From Prevotella sp. UBA2756 (GTDB lineage Bacteria; Bacteroidota; Bacteroidia; Bacteroidales; Bacteroidaceae): a stretch of 44,798 nt of DNA. Within the stretch, counting starts at the first letter, position 1. Each line of letters starts with the position of its first letter. Below the pieces are notes generated by a model. The model was not told the origin of the DNA, made no database searches, and worked only from the letters and a program-made list of their open reading frames with translations. The DNA lies in contig DEJE01000023.1 in the NCBI GenBank assembly GCA_002353205.1, positions 25,701-70,498 of the forward strand. Reading direction: 5' to 3'. Below are positions 8,878 through 17,966 of the stretch, one piece after another. A program made the position numbers and the translations under genes.

Positions 8878-8885
8878 TACTTTTG
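8878..8885 (+). promoter_or_regulatory. -7 element before the DUF4421 gene
   Basis: TACTTTTG fits TAnnTTTG and lies 16 nt before the ATG, giving a very short leader. The -33 region is weak. Confidence 0.5.
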
Positions 8886-8901
8886 TGCCAAGATTTGAAT
8901 C

Positions 8902-10086
8902 ATGAAACAGATCAAGCGATTTGTCATCATCCTTGCATGTGCCCTGTCGCTCCACGCGCAGAAAGCAGCTCCGCAGACCTATGCCGACACAGCAAAGCAT
9001 AGCAGCACCATCTGGAATCCTATCAGGAAACTGGGTCGGCTGATCGATACACTCTGCGTCAGCGGCATCGACCGCCGATACATTGACGTACCGGAGAAAC
9101 CGTGGCAGGTGATGCTCAAAGGCAACTTCAACCAGACCATCCACAACATGAAATCGGTCATCGACGGCAGCAACCTGTTCCGCATGGCCGAGGGCGACCT
9201 TGTGTGGGAACCGGAAATCAAGACCGTCCCTTCAACCTACGTCGGCGTGTGGGCCGGCTATCGCGGCTACGGCATCGGTTATTCGTGGAACGTCGGCGGC
9301 GATAAGGGGCGCATCTTCACCCTGGGAGCCATGGGAGGGTCGTATGGCGTCAACCTTCGCATCCATAACTTCGAAAGCGACCATACGAAAGTGCGCATGG
9401 CCGGCAATTTCTACACATCGGAAGAATCGTCGGAACTTGAATATATCGACGAAACAGAATCGATCAACCTGGCCAGCCCCATCAAGATTCGAACCCTGTT
9501 CCTCGATGCCTACTACATGTTCAACGGCAAGCGGTTCTCCTATTGTGCCGCCTACGATCAGTCGGCCATACAGAAACGGTCGGCAGGTTCGCTCATGGCC
9601 GGGGCCATGTATTACTATTCGCGCATCAAATATGATACCGATGAAAATGCCGACTTTATCTTGATGATGAACGATGTGGGCCGCTTCAAGCAGTGGCAGC
9701 TGAGTGCCGGCGTTGGCTACGCCTACAATTACGTGCCCTTCCGCGGCATGCTTGTCAGCATCATCGGCATGCCCATGCTCACATTCTACAACCGTTACAA
9801 GGCTTGGCACTACGATTCCAACCTGCGCCACGTGGCACGTTTCGACTTTGACAGCCTCGACGATATCGACAACGAAGATGATTACAAGATATCGCTGATG
9901 TCGGTAGACAGCCGCCACACCAGGATATCGCTCAATATCGACGCACGATTGTCGCTCACCTACCAGTGGGACCGCTACTTCGTGAATGCCTACGGACAAT
10001 TCACAAACTTCCACTACAAGACCCGGCAGGTGAGTGGTAACACGAGCGATTGGTTTGTCAACGCTGCTTTCGGCGTGCGTTTCTAA
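8902..10086 (+). CDS. DUF4421-family outer membrane protein
   Basis: A 394-residue exported protein: signal peptide MKQIKRFVIILACALSLHAQ, then a mature part built from alternating short strands rich in Tyr, Gly and Phe (WAGYRGYGIGYSW, GAMGGSYGVNLRI, AYNYVPFRGMLVS), ending FVNAAFGVRF, with a terminal aromatic residue two from the end. This is the pattern of the DUF4421 family of Bacteroidetes, predicted beta-barrels of unknown function. The N-terminal mature segment RRYIDVPEKPWQVMLKGN is also typical. It appears to be a single gene with its own -7 element and a strong bidirectional terminator 26 nt past the stop. No partner in the neighbourhood hints at its role. Confidence 0.8.
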   Translation: MKQIKRFVIILACALSLHAQKAAPQTYADTAKHSSTIWNPIRKLGRLIDTLCVSGIDRRYIDVPEKPWQVMLKGNFNQTIHNMKSVIDGSNLFRMAEGDLVWEPEIKTVPSTYVGVWAGYRGYGIGYSWNVGGDKGRIFTLGAMGGSYGVNLRIHNFESDHTKVRMAGNFYTSEESSELEYIDETESINLASPIKIRTLFLDAYYMFNGKRFSYCAAYDQSAIQKRSAGSLMAGAMYYYSRIKYDTDENADFILMMNDVGRFKQWQLSAGVGYAYNYVPFRGMLVSIIGMPMLTFYNRYKAWHYDSNLRHVARFDFDSLDDIDNEDDYKISLMSVDSRHTRISLNIDARLSLTYQWDRYFVNAYGQFTNFHYKTRQVSGNTSDWFVNAAFGVRF

Positions 10087-10111
10087 GTGTTGAAAAGATG
10101 TGCGACTTCAA

Positions 10112-10154
10112 GTTTTTGCCTGCAAGCGAAAGCCGTTCACTTGCAGGCAAAAAC
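10112..10154. terminator. Bidirectional terminator between convergent genes
   Basis: A perfect 15-bp stem (10112-10126 with 10140-10154) with a 13-nt loop. Because the stem base is T5 on one arm and A5 on the other, it provides a U tract in either direction. It serves the DUF4421 gene (plus) and the leucine-rich-repeat gene (minus). Confidence 0.75.
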
Positions 10155-10173
10155 CGAAGATTCAACTTCACAG

Positions 10174-10980
10174 TTACTCCTCAGAGAAATTCTTGAACTT
10201 GTTCCACCCTTCAACCGACATGTAATCGGACTTCGTACCGGCGGGAACAATCACTTGAGCCGTGTTCATCACGCCCTGCTCAAAGGCCAGACCGATGCTG
10301 GCACGCGGCATAGCGCAGCGGATGGTCTGTATCGGACAGCCGTAGAACGAGAAGTCGCTGATGCTCCACGTGCTGGCAGGGAAGCTCACCGACCGCAAAG
10401 TCTTCACATTGCGGAACGCACCGGGGTAAATCTCCACGACACCGCGCGGAATGTCATAGCTCTCGATGCTCTTTCCCTGCGGACAGCGCACCAGCCGCTC
10501 CATCGAAGCATTGAACAAGATGCCGTCGACCGACGTGAAATATTCGCTGTCGGTCACCTTCAGTTCTTTCAGCGAGGGGCAATTGGTGAAGGCATCGTTC
10601 GATACCGACATCAGTGTCTTCGGCAACGTGACCGACGTCAGCGCCGTGCAGCCGTAGAAGAAACGCGTTGAGAAACGGTCATCCTGCGTGTAGGCATCCT
10701 GATCCGACCCAACGGGGAAATAGCTGGGGCCGCCTGCCACAATGTTTGCGTCCGACATGTCGAGCTCCGACAGATGACTCTTTCCCATTTCGCGAAGCAC
10801 CAGAATGTCGGCACCGTTCAGCGGGCCCGACACTTTCAGGCTGGTCACTTGCCCACGCTCGCCTTGCGGCAACTTACCTGCCAGCGTTCCGGCCTGTTCC
10901 AATACGATGCTTCGCTGCTGAGCCGTCGCTCCCAGCGAAGCCATCACCAACATCATGACACTAAACAACACTTTTTTCAT
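10174..10980 (-). CDS. Secreted BspA-like leucine-rich repeat protein
   Basis: 268 residues. The signal peptide MKKVLFSVMMLVMASLGATA is followed by leucine-rich repeats of the LRR_5/BspA type: units such as FYGCTALTSVTLPKTL, FTNCPSLKELKV, FRNVKTLRSVSFP and FYGCPIQTI. The C-terminus (AQVIVPAGTKSDYMSVEGW, then KF) is the usual capping unit. In this family such proteins are surface or periplasmic and bind host proteins or other ligands, but the ligand here cannot be read from the sequence. It is a single gene with a TATCTTTG promoter element about 30 nt upstream and a bidirectional terminator downstream. It is divergent from the lactate permease. Confidence 0.85.
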   Translation of the reverse strand: MKKVLFSVMMLVMASLGATAQQRSIVLEQAGTLAGKLPQGERGQVTSLKVSGPLNGADILVLREMGKSHLSELDMSDANIVAGGPSYFPVGSDQDAYTQDDRFSTRFFYGCTALTSVTLPKTLMSVSNDAFTNCPSLKELKVTDSEYFTSVDGILFNASMERLVRCPQGKSIESYDIPRGVVEIYPGAFRNVKTLRSVSFPASTWSISDFSFYGCPIQTIRCAMPRASIGLAFEQGVMNTAQVIVPAGTKSDYMSVEGWNKFKNFSEE

Positions 10981-11013
10981 ACGTAATATTCTTTAATGGT
11001 TAGATTCAGATTG

Positions 11014-11021
11014 CAAAGATA
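11014..11021 (-). promoter_or_regulatory. -7 element of the leucine-rich-repeat gene
   Basis: TATCTTTG on the minus strand, 33 nt before the start codon. No strong -33 box is seen. Confidence 0.5.
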
Positions 11022-11104
11022 ATCAAATGAAGTCAGATAAGAGAAACTTTTCCGGATTTATGATTTTTTTACAAATCATTTATTAGTTTTACGTCAATAT
11101 TGTT

Positions 11105-11112
11105 TAAATTTG
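11105..11112 (+). promoter_or_regulatory. -7 element of the lactate permease gene
   Basis: TAAATTTG, a perfect TAnnTTTG match. Predicted leader about 55 nt, AT-rich. The -33 region is weak. Confidence 0.55.
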
Positions 11113-11172
11113 TACCCGAAAAATAATACTACGAATCTAGAAAACTTATATAATAACTAAAAATCTGTTTAT

Positions 11173-12777
11173 ATGTCAGCATTAGTTTCTGTCATTCCTA
11201 TCGTCCTACTGATTGTATTGATGATGGGGTTCAAAGTGTCCGGCTACAAAAGCGCCATCGTCACACTCGTAGTAACCATTCTCCTGGCGCTCTTCGCAGC
11301 ACCGGCCTTGGGTATCATCCCCGAGAAGTTCAACGACGTTTCCATCTATGGCATCACGCTATGGTCGGTCATCGAGGGTTTCCTGAAGGCTTGCTTCCCC
11401 ATCATTCTCATCATTATCTGTGCCATCTTCAGCTACAACATCCTTTGTGAGACGAAGGAGATTGAAACGATCAAGACGCAATTTATCCAGATGACCTCCG
11501 ACAAAGGTCTGCTCGTGCTGCTGCTCACATGGGGCCTCGGCGGCGTGCTCGAAGGTATGGCAGGCTTCGGAACGGCCGTGGCCATTCCTGCAGCCATCCT
11601 TATCGGCCTCGGATTCAAGCCCATGTTCTCCGCTGTCATCTGTCTGATTGCCAATACCGTGGCCGTGGGCTTCGGTGCCGTAGGTCTGCCCGCCACCACT
11701 TTGGCCAACCAAGTGGCAGCCGAAGGCGTGGCATCGCCCGAGATGCTCTGCGAAGTGGCCACGTTCATCATCGTCCAGCTGGCCCTGATGTTCTATATCA
11801 CGCCGTTCATCATCCTGATGATGACCGACCGCACGAAGATTATGAAGAACATCTCGCTGGCTCTCTTCGTGGGAACGTTCTCCATCATCGTGCAGTTCTG
11901 CTGCGCTCACTTCATCGGTCCGGAGACACCCGCCATCCTCGGCAGCGTGGCAGCCATCATCGCCATGCTCATTTACAACAAACTGTTCATCCACGACGAG
12001 AGTCCCAGCGACGAGGTCGTCGTAGAGAAGAAGAAGTTCGGGCTCTCCAAGACGCTGAAGGCATGGAGCGTCTACGGCCTCATCATCTTCTTCATCCTCA
12101 TATCGAGCAAGATCGTTCCTTCCATCAACGCTCTGCTCAACAGCAACCTCGTCACTCAGTTCGAGCTGCCCGTCATCGGCAACACCTTCAAGTTCGGATG
12201 GCTGTCGAATGCCGGCCTGATGATCTTCCTCGGTGCCGTCATCGGCGGACTCATCCAAGGCTTGAGCTTCGGCAAACTGATGAACATCCTGGCCAAGACC
12301 ACCATTAACCTGCAGAAGACCGTCGTCACCATCTGCTGCCTCGTGGCTATGGCCATGCTGATGAACAACACGGGCATGACAAACGACATCGCCAAGGGTC
12401 TGGTAGCCCTCACTGGTGCTGCCTTCCCGTTCTTTGCACCGCTCATCGGTTCCATCGGAACATTCGTCACAGGCAGCGCCACCAATGCCAACATCCTCTT
12501 CGGCAAGCTGCAAGCAACGGCCGCGGCCGACCTCGGACTTGTCAACCAGAGCACGTTCTTCGGTGTTCCCGGCAATGAGACCAACTGGTTGGCAGCAGCC
12601 AACTGCGCCGGTTCTGAAGGTGGTAAGCTACTGTCGCCGCAGAGCATCGCCATTGCAACGGCAGCCTGCGACATGGAAGGTCAGGATGGCGACATCATGC
12701 GCAAGACCATGCCGTTTGCCATCTTCTGGATCCTGATGAACGGTCTCATGGTGTTCCTCGGCCTCCACGTCTTCTGA
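11173..12777 (+). CDS. lldP: L-lactate permease (LctP/LldP family)
   Basis: A 534-residue polytopic membrane protein with about 12-14 hydrophobic segments, the usual length for the family. Signature segments are present: GLGGVLEGMAGFGTAVAIPAA, cut by the family's Gly-rich turn, then AVGFGAVGLPATTLA, and near the C-terminus FVTGSATNANILFGKLQ and SPQSIAIATAA. LctP proteins import L-lactate (and often D-lactate or glycolate) with protons at the inner membrane. No lactate-oxidising genes (lutABC/lldD) lie next to it, so it may work with enzymes elsewhere or may export. It is a single-gene unit with its own -7 element and a 22-bp terminator. Confidence 0.92.
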   Translation: MSALVSVIPIVLLIVLMMGFKVSGYKSAIVTLVVTILLALFAAPALGIIPEKFNDVSIYGITLWSVIEGFLKACFPIILIIICAIFSYNILCETKEIETIKTQFIQMTSDKGLLVLLLTWGLGGVLEGMAGFGTAVAIPAAILIGLGFKPMFSAVICLIANTVAVGFGAVGLPATTLANQVAAEGVASPEMLCEVATFIIVQLALMFYITPFIILMMTDRTKIMKNISLALFVGTFSIIVQFCCAHFIGPETPAILGSVAAIIAMLIYNKLFIHDESPSDEVVVEKKKFGLSKTLKAWSVYGLIIFFILISSKIVPSINALLNSNLVTQFELPVIGNTFKFGWLSNAGLMIFLGAVIGGLIQGLSFGKLMNILAKTTINLQKTVVTICCLVAMAMLMNNTGMTNDIAKGLVALTGAAFPFFAPLIGSIGTFVTGSATNANILFGKLQATAAADLGLVNQSTFFGVPGNETNWLAAANCAGSEGGKLLSPQSIAIATAACDMEGQDGDIMRKTMPFAIFWILMNGLMVFLGLHVF

Positions 12778-12791
12778 TTTCCTGCAAGATG

Positions 12792-12841
12792 ATACGAAAA
12801 GTGCGGGTTCCTTACGTTCAAGGAACCCGCACTTTTCGTAT
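12792..12841. terminator. Bidirectional terminator, 22-bp perfect stem
   Basis: Arms 12792-12813 and 12820-12841 pair perfectly around a 6-nt loop. Internal T4/A4 runs near the stem base serve either strand. It sits between the convergent lactate permease and carboxypeptidase-regulatory-like genes. Confidence 0.8.
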
Positions 12842-12905
12842 GCTGTGGCTTCATCGGCAGCAGGGGTCAGCAACATCGACCTGACCGACACGACCTCTCT
12901 GCCGT

Positions 12906-14183
12906 TCACTGCAGCTCTGCCACGGTCTTCTTCAGCTTTCCGATGGCTTCTTCCAGGCTTTCTGTGGGCTCAATGATGTTATAGTCGCGCCAGAAGTCGG
13001 GGTCTTCAAAATACGACACTTTATCGAAGAACGCGTCGCGCTGGTAGAACGAGTCGCGCCCACGGGGCACGCTGAAGCCGTCGGTCTGTCGGTCGGTGAC
13101 GACAAGCTCACTCTGTGCGGTGAACGAAGTGGAGAAGAGTCGCTTCTTCCAGTCGCAGTTGAAGCGGAAAAACGAGCGAACGTAGCTGATGCGCGAAAGC
13201 TGCCCGTCGTAGTGATAGTTCACGAGCACGGTCATTTCGCGCGGCTTGAACCTGACGCCCGAGGGCTTTTTCACCAGCATATACTGCGTGGCCTTCCCCC
13301 TGTCCGACATGTCGAGCGACAGTTCGGCGCGCGTAAAGGCGAGCGTTTCGCGGTCGATGTAGAACTTTCCGCCGAAGAGTGCGTAGGGTGCGAAGTGCGA
13401 CGGTGTGACAATGATGACGAACTGCGGTCTGTCGTCGATGGTGACTGGCACGTCCATGGAGAAGGTGTAGTATGTCAGGTCGTCGTCGTTGAGGATGAAG
13501 TCGCGGTTCTTCACGATGTCAATCCATATCGGCGTGTTCGGACCGCCCATGATTTTCACGCCCAGGGTGTCGTCGGCCTTCGGACTGATGAGCCGCCGCC
13601 CCTTCTCTATGGCCACGCGGTCGGCCAATGGACTGCTGTTGATCGACGACTTGTAGAGCTTGGCCACCGCCTCAGCCACGTTGATATAGCGGCGGCGCTT
13701 CTGCACGGTCTCCCTGTAGAAGCATGTGTAGAGCTCACCGTCTCGGCTGTAGTTTGCAGGGATCTTGCTCATGGCCGTCCTGAGGATGTCCTCGGCATTG
13801 CCGGAAACGACGACAAGGTCCTGCAGCACGACGGTCGATGGTTGCAGCTTGATGAGCAGCCCCTCTTGCCCGCGACTGTCATTCTGCGCGACGATATTGA
13901 CCCTGCGCTGATGATATCCCACATGCGACACGATGATGAAGGGCGGACGGGCGGCACATTTCAGCGTGAACACGCCGTCGTCGTTGGTCACCACGGCCGC
14001 ATGCTCACCCGGAACGCTCACGTTGACGTGCGCCATCGGCCGGTTGCTCTCGTTGACCACCTTGCCGCTGACGGCAAACAGCGAGTCGGCGTGCAGCCCC
14101 TGGGCCATGGCTCCCGTCGCCATGAACATCCATAAGAACGCTATGACGATGCTGCTGTGGCAGAAAGCTTTTCTTGTATTCAT
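12906..14183 (-). CDS. Exported carboxypeptidase-regulatory-like domain protein
   Basis: 425 residues from the chosen start. Signal peptide MNTRKAFCHSSIVIAFLWMF ending AMAQ, then a carboxypeptidase-D regulatory-like beta-sandwich at about residues 34-115 (VSGKVVNESNRPMAHVNVSV ... FTLKC ... VSHVGYHQRRV). The rest (about 120-425) is a beta-rich region of the type found in Bacteroidetes outer membrane-associated proteins (GELYTCFYRETVQKRRRYINV). It is similar in layout to DUF5686-like proteins but shorter, and I do not assign a function. The frame opens 18 codons earlier; I chose ATG 14183 because AAAGGAG sits just before it and the promoter lies between the two. It could work with the TonB receptor upstream, but a terminator separates them. 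Confidence 0.78.
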   Translation of the reverse strand: MNTRKAFCHSSIVIAFLWMFMATGAMAQGLHADSLFAVSGKVVNESNRPMAHVNVSVPGEHAAVVTNDDGVFTLKCAARPPFIIVSHVGYHQRRVNIVAQNDSRGQEGLLIKLQPSTVVLQDLVVVSGNAEDILRTAMSKIPANYSRDGELYTCFYRETVQKRRRYINVAEAVAKLYKSSINSSPLADRVAIEKGRRLISPKADDTLGVKIMGGPNTPIWIDIVKNRDFILNDDDLTYYTFSMDVPVTIDDRPQFVIIVTPSHFAPYALFGGKFYIDRETLAFTRAELSLDMSDRGKATQYMLVKKPSGVRFKPREMTVLVNYHYDGQLSRISYVRSFFRFNCDWKKRLFSTSFTAQSELVVTDRQTDGFSVPRGRDSFYQRDAFFDKVSYFEDPDFWRDYNIIEPTESLEEAIGKLKKTVAELQ

Positions 14184-14207
14184 ATCGGTCTCCTTTCTTT
14201 TCTGTAG

Positions 14208-14239
14208 CAAAGATATGAAAAGAAATCGAGTCTGCAAAA
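14208..14239 (-). promoter_or_regulatory. Strong promoter of the carboxypeptidase-regulatory-like gene
   Basis: On the minus strand TTTTG (14239-14235), a 19-bp spacer and TATCTTTG (14215-14208) form a full consensus promoter. The start near 14201 gives an 18-nt leader holding AAAGGAG. Confidence 0.75.
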
Positions 14240-14247
14240 CAAATTAC

Positions 14248-14285
14248 AAAAAAAATGCCGTCAGCATAGACAGACTGACGGCATT
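14248..14285 (-). terminator. Rho-independent terminator of the TonB receptor gene
   Basis: An 11-bp stem (14254-14264 with 14275-14285), 10-nt loop, then a run of eight T on the minus strand partly inside the stem base. It lies 42 nt past the receptor stop codon. Confidence 0.85.
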
Positions 14286-14327
14286 CGGCGGATAAATGTG
14301 TTAATCATGAATGTGGTTTACATTTTT

Positions 14328-16751
14328 TCAGAAGTGGAACCTCACGTCGACACCCACCTGCAAGGGGTTTCCACGCTGGGCAAAGAACTTCTTCGTGCCC
14401 GTGGCTGAACTGTCGAAAGCGAAGGTGTTGTAGCGCGAATCAGTCAGGTTGCGGCCCCACACGTTGACCGACAGCAGTCCGAAGTCGAAGCAGGCATGGG
14501 CTCCCAGCACGGCATACAGTTTCTGGCTGTAGGTGTTCAGCTCATCCCAGTAGGTCTTTCCTTGTGCCGAGAGGTTGGCACCGATGGTGAGCGAACGGAG
14601 CAGGTTGCTGCTGAAGTCGATGCGGTAGTCGGCCAAGGCTCCGATGGTATGCTCGGGAATGAAGGGCACCCGCTTGTCCTTATAGTCGACGAACTCGCCG
14701 CCGACGGTGTCGGTATACTCCTTGAACACCGCACGCGTGTATCCGTAGTTGGCTGCCCACGTGAGATGATTGTCGAAGGCACTGCCGCGCAACGACAGCT
14801 CAATGCCGCAGCTGTAGCTCTTTCCGGCGTTGGTCATCATGCGGCCGAAGCCGTAGTTGCCTGCCATGACGCTGAGCTGCTGGTTCTGCACCTGCATGTA
14901 ATAGCCTGCAAAGTCGAGCTGCAGACGGTTGCCGAAGAGGTTCAGATGGGTTCCGAACTCGTAGTTCCAGCTCGTTTCGGGCTTGTAGGAGATGGTGTTC
15001 ATGATGTCCTGATAGCTGGCATCGTCGTGTGCTATCTCCATGTCGCCACGTGCTGACTGTGCGGAGCCCTGCAGTTCGGTCTGCAGAATGTCGCTGAACA
15101 TCTGTATGTTGAAGCCGCCGGCGCGATAACCTTTCGACACCGTGGCGTAGATGTTGCTGCCGTTGTTGCCCACCTCGTAGCTCAGTCCGAACTTTGGCAG
15201 CAGCTGGTTGAAGTCGCGGCGGTGCTTGTTCTGCAGCAATGAGCTGACAGCAGCTTTTACGTTCACGCCCATGACATTCTCGTCGAGGGTCATCAGTGCC
15301 GATGTGTTATAGTCGATGGTCGTCTGGCTGTAGTCGTAACGCAGTCCGATCGTGGCCGTCAGCCTCGGCACCACGACGATGTTCGACTCGTGATAGAGTC
15401 CGATGTTGGTCTGTGGAGTGGAGAAACGTCCGGGAATCGGCTGCATGTTCATCTCGATGTTGCAGCCTCCTGCCCTCTCAATGATGGTGGCAGCCATCGT
15501 TGTGGCCTGCTCGCGCGTCATGCCCTGAGCCACGTAGCGCGCTGCCATGGCGTTGAGCATGCCATAATAGGCATAGTCGCGGATGGTTTTTGAAAGGAAC
15601 TGGTTCATCTCGTTGTCGAAGAACACGGGAGCGTCGGTTCTCAGCCACTGGTATGACCCGTAGGCTCCTGTCGTCCAGTTCCACCGTTCCGACTGATGGT
15701 TCTTCAGCGTCAGCTCCTGCGTCACGGCATGCTGGTGCTGACGCTGCTTAATATGCATGAAGTCGGCAGCCATATAGTCGATGTCCATGAGCATGTTGTC
15801 GCGCAGGAACTGGTAGCTCGTGGTGGAATAGAAGTTCACGTAGCGCCCGACATAGCTGAGGTTCAGACCCGTATTGAACATGTTTCTCCGATAAGTTCCC
15901 TCGCGATTGGATGCAGGATCGAGCGTCGTTCCCGTCTCACTGTCCATCTCGCCGTAGGGGAATCCGTTCTGGTTCACGTGCTGGAAGTCGGCCACATAGT
16001 CGATAAGCCAGCGCGGCGAGGCCTGATACATCAGGCGCAACTTGCCTCCGGCCTCATCATATTGGTCGGCGTGCTCGCCGGTGGTCTGGTTCTTGAAGAA
16101 ACCGTCCTGCCCTTCATAGAAACCGGAAAGCGAGAAGGCGAACTTCTCTCCCACCTTATTATAATGCGAAGCCTCCACCGTCTTGTAGTTCTTCATGCCG
16201 TAGCCCAGACGGATATCGGTGCCTTGGTAGGTCATGGGGTTCTTCGTGTACAGACGGACCAGGCCGCCCTCGGTGTTCATGCCGTAGAGTGTTCCCTGCG
16301 GACCGCGCAGAATGTCCACACGGTCTGTCTGATAGCTGTGGAAGTTGTATTGGCTCTTGCTCACAAGGGGAATGCCGTCGACATACATTCCCACGGCCGG
16401 GCTGTTCACGCGCGAGCCTGTTCCGCGGATATACATCGATGAGGTGTAGCGCGATCCGTAGTTAGGCATGGCGAACGAAGGCACATAGCTGCTCAGTTCG
16501 CGAACGTCGCGCACGCCGAGATTGTTCATGTCTGTTCCTGAAAACAACGTACTGCTGAGGGGTTGCTGGCGCAGGCGGAAGCTCTCCTTGGGCTGCGACA
16601 CGACGATGACCTCGTCAAGGTCAACGACGCGCGAGGTGTCTGCGGCTTCTGCTGAGACAGGATTAGAGGGGAGAATTTCGTTTGTTGCCAGCGCCGGCGT
16701 GCTCACGCCGGCTGTCATGCACACCATGATGGTGCATAGTGATTTCTTCAT
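14328..16751 (-). CDS. TonB-dependent outer membrane receptor, stand-alone
   Basis: 807 residues. Signal peptide (MKKSLCTIMVCMTAGVSTPA ... ALA), a likely TonB box around DEVIVVSQPKES (46-57), a plug domain (about 60-180) with SSMYIRGTG, VGMYVDGIPLV and RVDILRGPQGTLYG, and a 22-strand type barrel to the terminal FHF. It has no N-terminal carboxypeptidase-like domain and no SusD partner, so it is not a SusC glycan porin. The layout resembles receptors for siderophores, vitamins or other small ligands; the ligand is not evident. It has its own promoter and terminator, so it is one gene per transcript. No periplasmic binding protein or ABC genes are adjacent to hint at the substrate. Confidence 0.9.
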   Translation of the reverse strand: MKKSLCTIMVCMTAGVSTPALATNEILPSNPVSAEAADTSRVVDLDEVIVVSQPKESFRLRQQPLSSTLFSGTDMNNLGVRDVRELSSYVPSFAMPNYGSRYTSSMYIRGTGSRVNSPAVGMYVDGIPLVSKSQYNFHSYQTDRVDILRGPQGTLYGMNTEGGLVRLYTKNPMTYQGTDIRLGYGMKNYKTVEASHYNKVGEKFAFSLSGFYEGQDGFFKNQTTGEHADQYDEAGGKLRLMYQASPRWLIDYVADFQHVNQNGFPYGEMDSETGTTLDPASNREGTYRRNMFNTGLNLSYVGRYVNFYSTTSYQFLRDNMLMDIDYMAADFMHIKQRQHQHAVTQELTLKNHQSERWNWTTGAYGSYQWLRTDAPVFFDNEMNQFLSKTIRDYAYYGMLNAMAARYVAQGMTREQATTMAATIIERAGGCNIEMNMQPIPGRFSTPQTNIGLYHESNIVVVPRLTATIGLRYDYSQTTIDYNTSALMTLDENVMGVNVKAAVSSLLQNKHRRDFNQLLPKFGLSYEVGNNGSNIYATVSKGYRAGGFNIQMFSDILQTELQGSAQSARGDMEIAHDDASYQDIMNTISYKPETSWNYEFGTHLNLFGNRLQLDFAGYYMQVQNQQLSVMAGNYGFGRMMTNAGKSYSCGIELSLRGSAFDNHLTWAANYGYTRAVFKEYTDTVGGEFVDYKDKRVPFIPEHTIGALADYRIDFSSNLLRSLTIGANLSAQGKTYWDELNTYSQKLYAVLGAHACFDFGLLSVNVWGRNLTDSRYNTFAFDSSATGTKKFFAQRGNPLQVGVDVRFHF

Positions 16752-16778
16752 AATTTAAACTGTTGATGAATTCGAGTG

Positions 16779-16809
16779 CAAAGGTAGTGATAATCTGTTT
16801 AATGGCCAA
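16779..16809 (-). promoter_or_regulatory. Promoter of the TonB receptor gene
   Basis: On the minus strand TTG (16809-16807), 20-bp spacer, TACCTTTG (16786-16779). Leader about 21 nt. No Fur-box-like 19-bp inverted repeat was recognised around it. Confidence 0.65.
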
Positions 16810-16862
16810 TCCTTATTTATGTGGATTTTATGTTTCGGCTCCGCCAAACAGTTTTTTTCAAG

Positions 16863-17966
16863 CTATTCGTTCATGGCTCCGCAGTGGGCACAGCGACCCT
16901 TGTCGTGCATCGGGGCGCCGCAATGTCCGCACACATAGCGGCATCTCGACTTGCGCATGTAGGTACGCAGGGCAAACCAGAAATAAACTACCAGCAACGG
17001 ATAGCCTATATAATATAAGGTGGTGATGCTGAACACAATGTAGTTCACCACACACACACCGGCCAGTCCCATCAGATACACCATCGCATCGCCCGATGGA
17101 AGACTCATTCTCACCACCTCGACGCTGGCCAACACCATGATGAGCATCATCCACACCAGCACGAGGAACACCATCAGCACGGGCGACACGCTGAAAGGAT
17201 TCAGCGTAGGATTGAAGTAGAAGTGGCGCCACAACTCAGGGGCGAACATCTGTATGCTGGCATAGAGCGTTGCCGACGTGGCCACGAGGAGCGCCAGCAT
17301 CGTGGGATAGACCGACGAGATGTCCTTGAAGTGCACGATCCACGCCTTCTTCCTCGCCACCATGCGCAACAGATAGGCTGCTGCAATGATGCCCATGCCG
17401 ATGAGGAAGATGAGCACATGGGTGTTGCTGAAGGTGGTGATGAACTGCGAGATGGGATCGTCGGGATCGATGGCAGGCAGCAGGTCGCTCTCGTGCACCC
17501 ATCCGAAGGTGTACTGGTCGCGCGCCACGCTCACCCACACCGTGTCTACGCTGTCGGCGGCGAGGATGCGGATGTCGGCCACCACGAGCGGATCGTGCCG
17601 ATACACATAGAACGAGTCGACGGGCATCAGCGAGAGCACCTCTTCGGGTTGCTGCCGCAAGAGCAACAGCGAGTCGGCACGCACCACGAAGTTGTAGTTT
17701 TCCGAATAATGGTGCTCGCGAAGAAAGCGCAGCGAGTCGCTGAGGCGGCGCCAGGCGGCCGAGTCGACCACCAGCGAGTCGGCCAACGTGTCGACGTTCA
17801 CGGTCAGCTTGGGCAGCGGTCCTCGGTTCACGCGCGGCCGTTGGTTGTAGCAGCCCGTGAACAACAGCACCGTCAGCATCAGCATGAACGCCAGCCCGAT
17901 GCTGCCGATTCTCTTCTCTTTGCGGTTCACTGTTTCCACATCATTCGTTCTATGTGCCATAAACAT
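16863..17966 (-). CDS. Membrane protein with N-terminal lipobox-like signal and C-terminal zinc ribbon
   Basis: 367 residues. A hydrophobic N-terminal segment ends in a lipobox-like LLFTGC (about residues 34-39), followed by a soluble region of about 140 residues, then about five hydrophobic segments (about 180-345) and a C-terminal zinc ribbon with paired cysteines: C-G-H-C-G-A-P and C-A-H-C-G-A. If the lipobox is used, the soluble part is periplasmic. Function is unknown. The start overlaps the end of the U32 gene by 17 nt (or 11 nt from the alternative start MAHRTNDV at 17960), which implies co-translation with it in the metA operon. A weak hairpin at 16831-16850 follows the stop. Confidence 0.75.
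   Translation of the reverse strand: MFMAHRTNDVETVNRKEKRIGSIGLAFMLMLTVLLFTGCYNQRPRVNRGPLPKLTVNVDTLADSLVVDSAAWRRLSDSLRFLREHHYSENYNFVVRADSLLLLRQQPEEVLSLMPVDSFYVYRHDPLVVADIRILAADSVDTVWVSVARDQYTFGWVHESDLLPAIDPDDPISQFITTFSNTHVLIFLIGMGIIAAAYLLRMVARKKAWIVHFKDISSVYPTMLALLVATSATLYASIQMFAPELWRHFYFNPTLNPFSVSPVLMVFLVLVWMMLIMVLASVEVVRMSLPSGDAMVYLMGLAGVCVVNYIVFSITTLYYIGYPLLVVYFWFALRTYMRKSRCRYVCGHCGAPMHDKGRCAHCGAMNE

Noticed and set aside
16831..16850. Hairpin as a terminator for the zinc-ribbon gene
   Set aside because: The stem is short with a bulge, and the T run is on the opposite strand to the gene. It might terminate plus-strand antisense RNA, but there is no gene there.
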